From positions 170,416-234,415 of the forward strand of contig NZ_QUNR01000002.1 of NCBI RefSeq assembly GCF_003387535.1: DNA of 64,000 bases. The letters run 5' to 3'. The notes below the pieces were generated by a model. It did not search any database, was not told the origin of the DNA, and saw only the letters and a list, made by a program, of their open reading frames with translations. Below, piece after piece: positions 22,605 through 32,516 of this stretch (the stretch's first letter is position 1; every line of letters starts with the position of its first letter). The position numbers and the translations under genes were made by a program. The DNA comes from Paraperlucidibaca baekdonensis (GTDB lineage: Bacteria > Pseudomonadota > Gammaproteobacteria > Pseudomonadales > Moraxellaceae).

Positions 22605-24008
22605 ATGAAACCTGTTATTGCCCTGGTCGGGCGTCCGAATGTCGGCAAATCGACCCTGTTTAACCAGCTCACCAAAAGCCGCGACGCCCTCGTTGCCGAC
22701 TTGCCCGGGCTCACCCGCGACCGCAAATACGGCGACGCCTGCATCGAAAATAAGTCGTTTATTGTCATCGACACCGGCGGCATTGGTGAGTCCGAGCAAG
22801 GCATCGACGCGCCCATGGCCTCGCAGTCGCAGCAGGCCATCATGGAAGCCGACATCGTCTTGTTTTTGGTCGATGCCCGCGCTGGTTTAACGCCCTCTGA
22901 TGTGCAGATCGCCGATCAGCTACGCGCGCGCGGCAAGCCCATTCACATGGTCGTCAACAAGATCGATGGCATTCAGGAAGAAGTCGGCACCGCCGATTTC
23001 CATCAGCTCGGCATGGGCGAGATTCACGCCATTGCTGCTAGTCACGGCCGTGGCATTACGCTGATGATGGAGCGCATCTTGCGCGACTTCCCCGAAGATG
23101 AGCCGGTTGAAGAAGATCCTGAGAAAGGCATCAAAATCGCCATCGTGGGGCGGCCAAACGTCGGCAAATCAACCCTCGTCAATCGCTTACTCGGCGAAGA
23201 GCGTGTGGTGGTCTACGACATGCCGGGCACCACCCGCGACAGTATTTACATCCCGTACGAGCGCCACGGTCAGCGCTACACCTTGATCGATACCGCCGGT
23301 GTGCGACGTCGCGGCCGCGTCAATGAGACCGTGGAAAAGTTCTCGGTGATCAAGACCCTGCAAGCCGTGAAAGACGCGCATGTGGTGGTGGTGGTGATGG
23401 ATGCGCGTGAGAGCATCGTGGACCAAGACTTAAACTTGCTGGGCTTTGTGTTGGAGTCTGGGCGTGCGCTGGTGATTGCCATTAACAAGTGGGATGGCAT
23501 GACTGATTACGAACGCCTGACCTTGAAAAATGACATGCAGCATCAGTTCGACTTTATTCCCTACGCGAAAATCCACCTGATTTCGGCCAAATACGGCACA
23601 GCTGTGGGCGATTTGTACCCGTCCATCAAGCGTGCCTATGAGTCGGCGATGATCCGCGTGCCGACCAATCGCCTCACGCAATTACTCGCCGATGCCGTGC
23701 AGCAGCACCAGCCGCCATTGGTTTCGGGCCGCCGCATCAAGCTTCGCCTATGCCACATGGGTGGGCAAAATCCGCCGCTGTTTGTCATTCACGGCAACCA
23801 GACCGAGTCGGTGCCCAAAGTCTATAAACGCTATTTGGAAAATACCTTCCGCAAGGTCTTAAAGCTGCAGGGCACGCCCATTCAGTTGGAATTTAAAACC
23901 AGCGATAACCCCTTTAAAGATCGCGTCAATAAACTCACCGATGGTCAAGCTGAGCGCCGCCGGCGCTTTGTGCAGTCGCATAAAAAAGCCGCGAAAAAAC
24001 GCAAATAG
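22605..24008 (+). CDS. der: Der (EngA), double-domain ribosome assembly GTPase
   Basis: Essential 50S assembly factor with two GTPase domains and a C-terminal KH-like domain. The 467-residue protein has two P-loops [17 protein letters not shown] and DMPGTTRD G2/G3 regions, VNKID and INKWD G4 motifs, and a basic C-terminal tail ending KKAAKKRK. Confidence 0.97.
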   Translation: MKPVIALVGRPNVGKSTLFNQLTKSRDALVADLPGLTRDRKYGDACIENKSFIVIDTGGIGESEQGIDAPMASQSQQAIMEADIVLFLVDARAGLTPSDVQIADQLRARGKPIHMVVNKIDGIQEEVGTADFHQLGMGEIHAIAASHGRGITLMMERILRDFPEDEPVEEDPEKGIKIAIVGRPNVGKSTLVNRLLGEERVVVYDMPGTTRDSIYIPYERHGQRYTLIDTAGVRRRGRVNETVEKFSVIKTLQAVKDAHVVVVVMDARESIVDQDLNLLGFVLESGRALVIAINKWDGMTDYERLTLKNDMQHQFDFIPYAKIHLISAKYGTAVGDLYPSIKRAYESAMIRVPTNRLTQLLADAVQQHQPPLVSGRRIKLRLCHMGGQNPPLFVIHGNQTESVPKVYKRYLENTFRKVLKLQGTPIQLEFKTSDNPFKDRVNKLTDGQAERRRRFVQSHKKAAKKRK

Positions 24009-24010
24009 CA

Positions 24011-24036
24011 AAAGGGCCACCGATGTGGCCTTTTTT
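24011..24036. terminator. Terminator between der and the M23 peptidase gene
   Basis: GGCCAC/GTGGCC stem with CGAT loop, an A-run before and six T after. It can serve both converging transcripts. Confidence 0.88.
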
Positions 24037-24054
24037 GTGGATCAGAGGATGGCC

Positions 24055-25029
24055 TTACCGTGGTGGGGCATCCTCGGCGAGCAGTAGGCGCGGGTCGATG
24101 CGCTCATCATTGAGGCTCACGGTCCAGTGCAGATGCGGGCCGGTGGCGCGCCCCGTGGCGCCGACTTCGCCTACCGGGTCGCCAGCGTTGAGCTGCTGGC
24201 CGGCTTGCACCAAGACTTTATTGAAATGGCAGAGCATGGAAAACACGCCTTGACCATGATCGATAATCGCGGTGCGACCATTGAAGAAATAATCCCCCAC
24301 CAGCGCCACTTTGCCGGCTGCGGGGCTGCGGGCAATGGCGCCTGTGGGCGCGGCAATATCGATGCCCATGTGCGGGTTGCGCGGCTCATCATTAAAGAAG
24401 CGTTTGAGGCCAAATGGGCTGCTGAGGCGGCCAGTGATTGGCCATTGAAACGTCGGCCAGGTCGGCGCGGTGTGCAGGTCATTGTGCGCTGGGGTGGTGA
24501 AGACCCGATACGCGGCTTTTTGTTGCGTGGCTTCGCGACTAAAGCGCGCGAGTTGATCAGGATCAGGGCTAACGTATTTTTTCTGCTTAATGCGCAGGCG
24601 TTGCTCGGGGTATTCGCCGGCCACCACGTTGAAGTTCAGCAGCGCCTCGCCAGCGGGTGTGCCAGTGAGCGCTTGCTCGCCGCTAGCCGAGAGGCCCACA
24701 CCAATCACCGCAACCCGCGGGCCATTGGCCTGTAGCTGGCCGATCCACACTGGATTGCCTAGATAATACAGCGGGCCTTCGCTAGCGGGCGTGGTCAGCG
24801 CGCTCAAGTCCAGCACCACCAAGCCACCATTAATAGCCGCTTGCCGTGGCAGCGTGGCGGTCGCATCGATGACTGTGGTGTCGGCAGCTGTGTCATTTGC
24901 CCACGCCGAGGGCAGGCAGTCGAGCAGCACACTGCTGCCAATAAGCACGCCACAAACCCAGCGCAACCACGGCCGCGCAGGTAGGGCCTCGATAGATTTG
25001 GCGGGCTGCATTTTCGCTAAAAACATCAT
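24055..25029 (-). CDS. M23-family (LytM) metallopeptidase
   Basis: Predicted exported murein endopeptidase or divisome activator. The 324-residue product has an N-terminal membrane/signal segment (WVCGVLIGSSVLLDCLPSAWA). A middle domain of about 120 residues contains ALTGTPAGEALLNFNVVAGEYPEQRLRIKQKKYV-like sequence. The C-terminal M23 domain has HMGIDIAAPTG and HLHW, supplying the zinc ligands. Its start overlaps the xseA stop by four bases, so the two are co-transcribed. The same neighbour pair (M23 peptidase after xseA) occurs in Pseudomonas. Confidence 0.92.
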   Translation of the reverse strand: MMFLAKMQPAKSIEALPARPWLRWVCGVLIGSSVLLDCLPSAWANDTAADTTVIDATATLPRQAAINGGLVVLDLSALTTPASEGPLYYLGNPVWIGQLQANGPRVAVIGVGLSASGEQALTGTPAGEALLNFNVVAGEYPEQRLRIKQKKYVSPDPDQLARFSREATQQKAAYRVFTTPAHNDLHTAPTWPTFQWPITGRLSSPFGLKRFFNDEPRNPHMGIDIAAPTGAIARSPAAGKVALVGDYFFNGRTAIIDHGQGVFSMLCHFNKVLVQAGQQLNAGDPVGEVGATGRATGPHLHWTVSLNDERIDPRLLLAEDAPPR

Positions 25030-26390
25030 GATTTTTCCTTCACCGCCAGCACGCGCGCGCTGACTTCACCGTCGTGTAATCGTGCGGTAATGACGTTGCC
25101 GACCGCGGTGGCGTTGACCGAGCGCAGCAGTTCGCCGTGGTCATCGCTGACTAGCGCGTAGCCGCGGCCGAGCACTGCCAACGGGCTGACCGAGTGCGCG
25201 CGTTGGCTGAGCTGCTGCAGGCGTTGGCGGCGCTGATCGAGCTGGCGGCGCGCGGCCAATGTGAGACGCTGCTGCCATGGTGCCAAGGCCTGTCGGTAGA
25301 CGGCAATGCGTCGCTCGGGATGTTGCGCGTGCACGCGTGCGCTCAGCCCAGCTAGGCGCTGGCGATGCTGCTGCAGGCGCTGGCGCAGCGCCCGCGTGAG
25401 GCGTAACTCGGCGTTATCGAGGCGTTGGCGTTGCTCTTGCAATAAACGTTCGGGGCTACGCAATCGCGCGCGCAGACTGTGTACGCGCTGGCGCTGTTGG
25501 CTGAGCAAACGCTGCATGGCGGTGGCTTGGCGCTGCGCCAATTGCGTCACATCAGTGCTCAATTGCAGGCGGTCTTGGCTGACCAGCTCAGCTGCCGCGG
25601 ATGGCGTTGGCGCGCGCACATCGACGACAAAATCAGCAATAGTGAAGTCGATTTCATGGCCCACGCCGCTCACTACCGGAATCGGCATATCGGCAATGGC
25701 ACGCACCACGGCTTCATCGTTAAAGGCCCATAGATCTTCGAGTGAGCCACCGCCACGGGCGACAATCAGCACATCAATCGCTGGCAACTCGGCGGGCGGC
25801 GCGCTTAGCCATTCACGCAGCTGATTGAGTGCCGCAACGATCGCCGCTGGCGCTTCCGCACCTTGCACCGGCACCGGCAAAATGCTCACTGGTAAGCCCG
25901 GCGCGCGGCGCTTGAGCACGTTCACGATATCGCGCACGGCCGCACCGCTGGGTGAGGTTAGCACCGCCACACCGCGCGGATGAGCCGGCAGGGCGCGTTT
26001 GCGATCGGCTGAAAATAAGCCTTCAGCGGCCAAGCGTGACTTGAGCATTTCAAAGGCTTGCTGCAGAGCGCCTCGGCCTGCGTCTTCGAGGTGCTCAACG
26101 ATGAGCTGATAATCGCCACGCGGCGCATATAAGCTGACTTTCGCGCGCACCAAGACTTGCTGGCCATTGCTCGGTGGCGTGTGTAATTTGGCGGCCGCGC
26201 GCGCCCCGCGAAACATCGCCGCGCGCACTTGGGCTTGCTCATCTTTCAGGGTGAAGTACAGATGCCCGGAGCTGGGCGCCGACATATTAGAGATTTCGCC
26301 GCGCAGCCAAACGCGGCCGTAGTTGAACTCTAAAAGTTCGCGCACGCTGCCATTTAGTTGGCTGATGGTTAGGACGGTGGGTGTGTTCAT
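25026..26390 (-). CDS. xseA: XseA, exodeoxyribonuclease VII large subunit
   Basis: Degrades single-stranded DNA with XseB. The 454-residue protein has the N-terminal OB fold (VWLRGEISNMSAPSSGHLYFTLKDEQAQVRAAMFRG), the catalytic domain motifs GAAVRDIVNVLKRRAPGLP, VLIVARGGGSLEDLWAFNDE and GVGHEIDFTIADFVVDVRAPTPSAAAE, then a long Arg/Gln-rich coiled coil. Divergent from guaB. Confidence 0.97.
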   Translation of the reverse strand: MNTPTVLTISQLNGSVRELLEFNYGRVWLRGEISNMSAPSSGHLYFTLKDEQAQVRAAMFRGARAAAKLHTPPSNGQQVLVRAKVSLYAPRGDYQLIVEHLEDAGRGALQQAFEMLKSRLAAEGLFSADRKRALPAHPRGVAVLTSPSGAAVRDIVNVLKRRAPGLPVSILPVPVQGAEAPAAIVAALNQLREWLSAPPAELPAIDVLIVARGGGSLEDLWAFNDEAVVRAIADMPIPVVSGVGHEIDFTIADFVVDVRAPTPSAAAELVSQDRLQLSTDVTQLAQRQATAMQRLLSQQRQRVHSLRARLRSPERLLQEQRQRLDNAELRLTRALRQRLQQHRQRLAGLSARVHAQHPERRIAVYRQALAPWQQRLTLAARRQLDQRRQRLQQLSQRAHSVSPLAVLGRGYALVSDDHGELLRSVNATAVGNVITARLHDGEVSARVLAVKEKS

Positions 26391-26463
26391 GGTCGGGAGT
26401 TTGCCATAAATTGTGTGGGGCGGGTGGGGCTAGGTCTGGGTGTGGACTCGCCATCAATAGATG

Positions 26464-28015
<1,552 letters not shown>

Positions 28016-28039
28016 AAGCGCGTTGGGCGCGCTTAAATG

Positions 28040-28060
28040 AACTAGGTAGTAAACTAGTTT
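28040..28060. promoter_or_regulatory. Candidate operator for the phd/PIN module
   Basis: AACTAG (28040-28045) and the 10-base palindrome AAACTAGTTT (28051-28060) lie just ahead of the antitoxin ribosome site (GGAGGT). Inverted repeats here are typical of Phd/VapB autoregulation. A separate 7-bp hairpin at 28016-28034 follows the guaB stop but lacks a T-run. Confidence 0.5.
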
Positions 28061-28075
28061 GGCGTGGAGGTAGGC

Positions 28076-28321
28076 ATGAGTCTTGAGATCGGTGCATTTG
28101 AAGCGAAGTCTCGGTTATCTGAGCTTTTGCGCGAGGTAAAGCAGGGTCAGGCCTACACCATTACAGTGCGCGGCAAGCCGGTAGCCGAGCTCGTGCCGTG
28201 CAAAGCCACGCGAAATACTGATGCCGAACAGCGTGCTATTGAGGCAATGCTTGCATTTCCCAAAGTGCAAGGCATCAATCCCGCAGATGTCATGGCGGCT
28301 ATTGCTGAAGGTCGCCAATGA
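28076..28321 (+). CDS. Phd/YefM-family antitoxin
   Basis: An 81-residue antitoxin from ATG 28076, five bases after GGAGGT. The N-terminal half has the family core IGAFEAKSRLSELLREVKQGQAYTITVRGKPVAELVP, a dimeric DNA-binding fold; the C-terminal half should wrap the toxin. The stop overlaps the toxin start (ATGA), the usual coupling for type II modules. It lies between guaB and guaA, splitting the usual operon. Confidence 0.92.
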   Translation: MSLEIGAFEAKSRLSELLREVKQGQAYTITVRGKPVAELVPCKATRNTDAEQRAIEAMLAFPKVQGINPADVMAAIAEGRQ

Positions 28322-28776
28322 CAGAGGTGCTGATACTCGATGCATCCATGACCTTAGCGTGGTTGCTTGAGCGCACAGAGCCTGCCGAGCAGCAACGTGC
28401 GGTTGCGTGTTTACAGCAATTACCATTGACCGAAACGCTAGTGCCTCAGCTCTGGCATTTGGAGGTGGCTAATGTGCTGTGCCAGTTTGAGCGTCGGCGA
28501 CTGCTCGATGCGCGTGCGGCGGATGGCTTTATAGCGCGTCTGGCTGAGCTACCGATCACCACCGACAGTGAAACACCTGTGGTGCGGCGTGAAGCGATTC
28601 GTCAGCTCGCTCGCCAGCATACGTTGAGTGCCTACGAAGCAACCTATCTTGAGCTTGTGTTACGCCACCAAGCCACACTGGCCACCTTCGATCGGCGTTT
28701 AGCCGATGCGTGCCGCGCTGCCGGCGGTCGCATTTTTGGCGATAGCGCCATCCACGAACCCCATTCGATTTATTGA
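28318..28776 (+). CDS. PIN-domain (VapC-like) toxin
   Basis: Predicted Mg-dependent ribonuclease of 152 residues paired with the upstream antitoxin. PIN acidic residues are Asp8 (LILDAS), Glu49 (HLEVANVL) and Asp125 ([11 protein letters not shown]). The position usually held by the third Asp in SAYDA is Glu107 ([10 protein letters not shown]), a conservative change. Its stop is 17 bases before the guaA ATG, so toxin and guaA probably share a transcript. Confidence 0.9.
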   Translation: MTEVLILDASMTLAWLLERTEPAEQQRAVACLQQLPLTETLVPQLWHLEVANVLCQFERRRLLDARAADGFIARLAELPITTDSETPVVRREAIRQLARQHTLSAYEATYLELVLRHQATLATFDRRLADACRAAGGRIFGDSAIHEPHSIY

Positions 28777-28793
28777 TTTTGAGCCCACTCGCC

Positions 28794-30425
28794 ATGACCC
28801 AAGACATTCACGCCCATCGTCTGTTGATCCTCGATTTCGGCTCGCAATACAGCCAGCTCATTGCCCGCCGTGTGCGCGAGCTCGGCGTCTATTGCGAGAT
28901 GCGCGCGTTTGATATTAGCGACGATGACATCCGCGCGTTTAATCCGAAGGGCATCATCTTAAGTGGTGGTCCGGAAACGGTCACGGCCGCTGGCTCGCCA
29001 CGCGCGCCGGAGTTGGTGTTTACGCTCGGCGTGCCGGTGCTGGGCATTTGCTATGGCATGCAAACTATGGCGCAGCAACTCGGCGGTCAGGTGCAAAGCT
29101 CGCCGGTGCATGAGTTTGGTTATGCCGAAGTCACGGTGGTGCCCGACGACCTGCAAGCCACCAATAACAGCGCCGGCACCAGCCACGATGCGCTGTTTGG
29201 CACGCTCGCCGACCGTCTCGATGCCAGCGGCCGCTCGGTGCTCGATGTTTGGATGTCACACGGCGATAAAGTCGTCGAGCTGGCGCCGGGCTTTCGCATC
29301 ACCGCCGCCACGCCGAGCTGCCCCATCGCCGCCATGGCCGATGAAGCCCGCGATTTCTATGGCGTGCAATTTCACCCCGAAGTCACGCATACCGTACTCG
29401 GCGGCGCGCTATTGCAGCGCTTCGTGCACGACATTTGCCAAACACAGGCGTTGTGGACGCCGGAAAATATCGCCGACGACGCCATCTCCCGCGTGCAAGC
29501 GCAGGTCGGCACTGATCAAGTCTTGCTCGGTCTCTCTGGCGGCGTGGACTCGTCGGTGGTCGCGGCGCTACTGCACAAAGCCATCGGCGATCAGCTCACC
29601 TGCGTATTTGTCGACAACGGACTGCTGCGCAAAAACGAAGGCGATCAGGTCATGGCCATGTTTGCCGACAACATGGGCATCAAAGTCATCCGTGCCGATG
29701 CCGAAGACGAGTTTCTCATGGGCTTAGCCGGTGTCGCTGATCCCGAAGCCAAGCGCAAAATCATCGGCAAAACCTTCATTGATATTTTCGATCGCGAAGC
29801 CGCCAAGCTCGCCACGTCGCCCGATCATCCGGTGAAATGGCTGGCGCAAGGCACGATTTATCCCGATGTGATTGAGTCGGCGGCGAGCAAAACCGGCAAG
29901 GCGCATGTCATCAAATCGCACCACAATGTGGGCGGTTTGCCCGAGCACATGGCCATGCAATTGGTCGAGCCGCTGCGCGAATTATTTAAAGATGAAGTGC
30001 GCAAACTCGGCGTGGCGCTGGGCCTGCCCGAAGACATGGTCTATCGCCATCCGTTCCCCGGTCCGGGTTTGGGCGTGCGCATCTTGGGCGAAGTGAAGAA
30101 AGAATACGCTGACCTACTGCGCGAGGCCGATGCGATTTTCATTGAAGAGTTGCGCCGCTCGGGCTGGTACGCGAAAACCTCGCAAGCCTTTGTGGTGTTT
30201 TTGCCGGTGAAGTCGGTTGGCGTGGTCGGCGATGCGCGTCGCTACTCGTGGGTCGTGTCGCTGCGCGCGGTGGAGACCATCGACTTCATGACCGCGCGCT
30301 GGGCGCACCTGCCGTATGAGCTGCTGGAGAAGGTGTCGAACCGCATCATCAATGAGATCAGCGGCATTTCCCGCGTGGCCTACGATGTCTCGAGCAAGCC
30401 GCCGGCGACCATTGAGTGGGAGTGA
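28794..30425 (+). CDS. guaA: GuaA, GMP synthase (glutamine-hydrolysing)
   Basis: Converts XMP to GMP. The 543-residue protein has a class I glutaminase domain with the nucleophile in [15 protein letters not shown] and the FHPEV His/Glu pair, the ATP-pyrophosphatase P-loop [16 protein letters not shown], and the C-terminal dimer domain ending [25 protein letters not shown] 15-20-residue insertion relative to E. coli surrounds [17 protein letters not shown] in the glutaminase domain. ATG 28794 is preferred to a TTG at 28773 that overlaps the toxin. Confidence 0.97.
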   Translation: MTQDIHAHRLLILDFGSQYSQLIARRVRELGVYCEMRAFDISDDDIRAFNPKGIILSGGPETVTAAGSPRAPELVFTLGVPVLGICYGMQTMAQQLGGQVQSSPVHEFGYAEVTVVPDDLQATNNSAGTSHDALFGTLADRLDASGRSVLDVWMSHGDKVVELAPGFRITAATPSCPIAAMADEARDFYGVQFHPEVTHTVLGGALLQRFVHDICQTQALWTPENIADDAISRVQAQVGTDQVLLGLSGGVDSSVVAALLHKAIGDQLTCVFVDNGLLRKNEGDQVMAMFADNMGIKVIRADAEDEFLMGLAGVADPEAKRKIIGKTFIDIFDREAAKLATSPDHPVKWLAQGTIYPDVIESAASKTGKAHVIKSHHNVGGLPEHMAMQLVEPLRELFKDEVRKLGVALGLPEDMVYRHPFPGPGLGVRILGEVKKEYADLLREADAIFIEELRRSGWYAKTSQAFVVFLPVKSVGVVGDARRYSWVVSLRAVETIDFMTARWAHLPYELLEKVSNRIINEISGISRVAYDVSSKPPATIEWE

Positions 30426-30439
30426 TGAGCGTCGCCTAG

Positions 30440-30616
30440 CTATTTCAGATGGCGTTGCGGGTCCTGGTGATGGTGTAAAACACGGATGATTTCAACCCTA
30501 TTGGCGGTCACTCGGTAAAACAGGATGTGACTTTCTATCGGGAGACTTCTCACATCAGGCAGGAGCTCGGGGCGCGCGGAGCCCATCAGTGGTTGCTGAG
30601 TCAGCTCTTGATATCG
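30440..30616 (-). pseudogene. 5'-truncated ParE/RelE-type toxin remnant
   Basis: Downstream of the ParD gene on the same strand, the frame 30616-30440 encodes RYQELTQQPLMGSARPELL, then DVRSLPIESHILFYRV and EIIRVLHHHQDPQRHL. This matches the C-terminal half of ParE-type toxins (the RPELRPGLRSFPV...IFYR...EIVRVLHGARD pattern). The first 40 or so residues are missing: a stop lies immediately upstream and the antitoxin gene runs into it. An internal ATG at 30586 could give 48 residues, but that would lack the N-terminal helices. I interpret it as an inactivated toxin. Confidence 0.78.
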
Positions 30617-30858
30617 TCAAATAAGGCGTCTAGCGCCGATTTGGATTCGATTGCGATACCTTCCCCACGATCTAGTTGGTCGACTCCAACGTTTAGTTGC
30701 TCACGTAATCGAGCCAATTTGATCTCATGAATCCAATCTTCATGGGTCTCCATAAAGCGGAGTGCCTCACGAATGACTTCGCTCGCATTATTGTAAAAAC
30801 CGGTTTCCACTTTGGCTTTAATGCGAGACTCCAGCTCAGGAGTAAGTGAGATATGCAT
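30601..30858 (-). CDS. ParD-family antitoxin
   Basis: An 85-residue ribbon-helix-helix antitoxin of the ParD/CC2985 type. The N-terminal strand is MHISLTPELE and the helices are ESRIKAKVETGFYNNASEVIREALRFME. The C-terminus ends in the usual acidic DALFDDIKS. GGAGG lies six bases upstream, with a promoter at 30892-30920. It overlaps the front of the truncated toxin, so it appears to be an orphan antitoxin. Confidence 0.9.
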   Translation of the reverse strand: MHISLTPELESRIKAKVETGFYNNASEVIREALRFMETHEDWIHEIKLARLREQLNVGVDQLDRGEGIAIESKSALDALFDDIKS

Positions 30859-30891
30859 AATGGCCTCCGAGGGTAGATACTTTCATTTAGA

Positions 30892-30929
30892 ATGCTAGGT
30901 TGGCATACAAAGATTGTCAAACTTTGTAT
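30892..30929 (-). promoter_or_regulatory. parD promoter embedded in an inverted-repeat operator
   Basis: On the minus strand a perfect TTGACA (30915-30920) and TAGCAT (30892-30897) are 17 bases apart. The -35 lies in the 9-base spacer of a perfect 8-bp inverted repeat ATACAAAG/CTTTGTAT (30905-30912 and 30922-30929), a natural site for ParD autorepression. Confidence 0.72.
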
Positions 30930-31148
30930 TTGTGAGTCGAGTTTTCTTTTTTGGCGGACTCAATTTGCGATACGACTTCGCCACGCTCGAGCGCATGGGT
31001 TATGTAAGCCGCCGTGTAAATGCGGCGCTTTCAGCTGTAGCGACCGACGCAGCCGGGGTTGAGTTTTCGCGAGCGATTCATGTGGGCATTCCAGCGTTGT
31101 CTGGCAAAAACTAAACCCTAACTTGGGTCGGGGTTCGTGATGACTCCG
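30930..31148. other. Intergenic stretch without a recognisable gene
   Basis: Part of the 575-bp gap between the ParD gene and the HTH regulator. A 66-codon frame (30914-31114, plus strand) is open but has no ribosome site, signal or family motif, and its start overlaps the parD operator. Near 31116-31137 there is a weak AACCC/GGGTT pairing. I see no gene here. Confidence 0.5.
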
Positions 31149-31264
31149 GGGGGATATGTCGTTTTTCTCCTTTTTTCAAATGGCTAGTTTTATTAGGCAT
31201 TCAGCGGGAGGAGCGCTTAATCAAACTAGCCATATGAAAAAGACATCATTTAGCACTATCCCCC
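31149..31264. repeat. Long imperfect palindrome, MITE-like
   Basis: The inner arms 31172-31198 and 31215-31241 match in 24 of 27 positions, including a perfect 11-bp ATGGCTAGTTT/AAACTAGCCAT. The outer ends are GGGGGATA and TATCCCCC, giving a 116-bp element with a 16-base loop. It has no coding capacity. Such geometry fits a miniature inverted-repeat element or a large hairpin. No target duplication was identified. Confidence 0.65.
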
Positions 31265-31286
31265 GCGACGGGTAGCCATCATCCTG

Positions 31287-31363
31287 GCACCCCGCACCCC
31301 GCACCCCGCACCCCGCACCCCGCACCCCGCACCCCGCACCCCGCACTCCGCACTCCGCACACC
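31287..31363 (+). repeat. Tandem heptanucleotide array, 11 units
   Basis: Eight exact copies of GCACCCC (31287-31342) are followed by GCACTCC twice and GCACACC once. The array sits 70 bases upstream of the HTH gene. Seven is not a multiple of three, so it is not a protein repeat. Slippage would change promoter spacing or leader length. Confidence 0.95.
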
Positions 31364-31433
31364 CTGTTCAGCAAAAGTGGCATTGAGAGTCTATCTTTGA
31401 CTAAACAAACCATCGTCATCGAGGGCTCAAGTC

Positions 31434-31856
31434 ATGCAAAAGTCAGCATTATCCCGAACGCAGCAGTTAGCGCTGAAGAAAACGCCACAGCGGAAGCCAA
31501 CTCCAAACCATTTGAGTGTGCAAAATCCGGCGGTGGATGACTACTCCATGGAGGCGTTGGGGCGGCGGCTTCGGATTGCGCGCATTCGGCGAAATCTGGC
31601 GATTTGGGAGATTGCGATGGCGACGGGGTTTAATCGGAGTACGATTTCGGCGCTGGAGCATGGCCATGCGGGCACATCGATGGCGGTGTTGTGGGCGGTG
31701 TTGACGTATTTTAAGCAGCAAGAAATTATGGCCAGTATTGCCGATCCGGATAAAGATGATTACGGCAAATGTCTGGAGGAGTGGATGCGCTCTGGGCGCT
31801 CAAAGCCCATCGTGAAGCCATATACACGGTCATCGCGACCGTTGTTGGATTGGTAA
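31434..31856 (+). CDS. Orphan HipB-like XRE-family regulator
   Basis: A 140-residue protein with a basic N-terminal tail and an XRE helix-turn-helix from about residue 41 (LGRRLRIARIRRNLAIWEIAMATGFNRSTISALEHG), then a helical tail with EEWMRSGR. This architecture resembles HipB-type antitoxins that normally precede a HipA kinase, but no HipA frame follows: the next gene is a PIN toxin on the other strand. It may regulate the local repeats or neighbours. Exact start is uncertain, as no strong ribosome site is visible. Confidence 0.7.
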   Translation: MQKSALSRTQQLALKKTPQRKPTPNHLSVQNPAVDDYSMEALGRRLRIARIRRNLAIWEIAMATGFNRSTISALEHGHAGTSMAVLWAVLTYFKQQEIMASIADPDKDDYGKCLEEWMRSGRSKPIVKPYTRSSRPLLDW

Positions 31857-31867
31857 ATTGCGTGGAG

Positions 31868-32254
31868 TTAGGCGCGAGTAATGGTAATGGGGTATTGAGC
31901 TACTAATGCATCGGCTGTCATCAGCGTGAAGCCTTCACATTTTGCCTGTGCAATAAGTAGGCGATCGAATGGGTCGCGATGCAGGGGCGGAAGGTCTAGC
32001 ACGGCAAGTGAATGAGCGCTGGTGATAGCGAGTTCATGATAACCATTATCTAAGAGCCCTCTGCGGAGTAGGCGCGGGTCTATTTGAAAGTCATCGCGCC
32101 CAAGTTGGAGTTTAATGGCTATTTCCCACAAGCTTGCGGCACTAAATATGAGCGTATTTTCGGTGTTAGCAAGCAATAGAGCTGCACTTTTGCTGAGACG
32201 TGCAGGGTCTGTGCTGGCCCAAAGTAGAATATGAGTGTCTAAGAGTAGATTCAT
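31868..32254 (-). CDS. PIN-domain (VapC-like) toxin, second module
   Basis: A 128-residue predicted ribonuclease of the Sll0205-like PIN subgroup, beginning NLLLDTHILLWA. Acidic residues are Asp6, Glu44 (LWEIAIK) and Asp91/Asp95 region (HRDPFDRLLIAQA). It follows its antitoxin by three bases on the minus strand, so the pair looks intact. Confidence 0.92.
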   Translation of the reverse strand: MNLLLDTHILLWASTDPARLSKSAALLLANTENTLIFSAASLWEIAIKLQLGRDDFQIDPRLLRRGLLDNGYHELAITSAHSLAVLDLPPLHRDPFDRLLIAQAKCEGFTLMTADALVAQYPITITRA

Positions 32255-32257
32255 CGC

Positions 32258-32503
32258 TTAGTTTTCTCCAAAAAACAGAGCTTCAATACTTGCCTGAGCC
32301 ATTGAGTCAAAGTCTGCGGGTATTACTGCTTGCCCACTCATGAAACCCAAGCGCTTTTGTTTAATTGGGTCTGGCGCGGTTAGAGCGTTGACCTTGACTA
32401 GCGGTACGCCTGCTTTGGCAATAATAAAGGGCTCACCTTTGGCTGCACGTTCTACTAAACGCGATAAATGTGTTTTAGCTTCATGCATATTGATAACGTC
32501 CAT
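32258..32503 (-). CDS. Phd/YefM-family antitoxin, second module
   Basis: An 81-residue antitoxin from ATG 32503, preceded by GAGGG at seven bases. The start motif MDVINMHEAKTHLSRLVERAAKGEPFIIAKAGVPLVKV is the canonical Phd core. The frame extends further upstream to 32629 but that would cover the operator palindrome and overlap tadA; the shorter start is correct by homology. Confidence 0.92.
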   Translation of the reverse strand: MDVINMHEAKTHLSRLVERAAKGEPFIIAKAGVPLVKVNALTAPDPIKQKRLGFMSGQAVIPADFDSMAQASIEALFFGEN

Positions 32504-32516
32504 TTTGGTGCCCTCG

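Noticed and set aside
24127..24735. 202-codon plus-strand frame
   Set aside because: It is antisense to the M23 peptidase, whose zinc motifs are intact on the minus strand.
28016..28034. Terminator after guaB
   Set aside because: A 7-bp GC-rich hairpin exists but is not followed by a T-run; read-through into the toxin module is likely.
30914..31114. 66-codon plus-strand frame upstream of the palindrome
   Set aside because: It begins inside the parD operator, has no ribosome site and shows no family motif; most likely chance.
31287..31363. CRISPR array
   Set aside because: Units are 7 bases with no spacers and no cas genes nearby; it is a simple tandem repeat.
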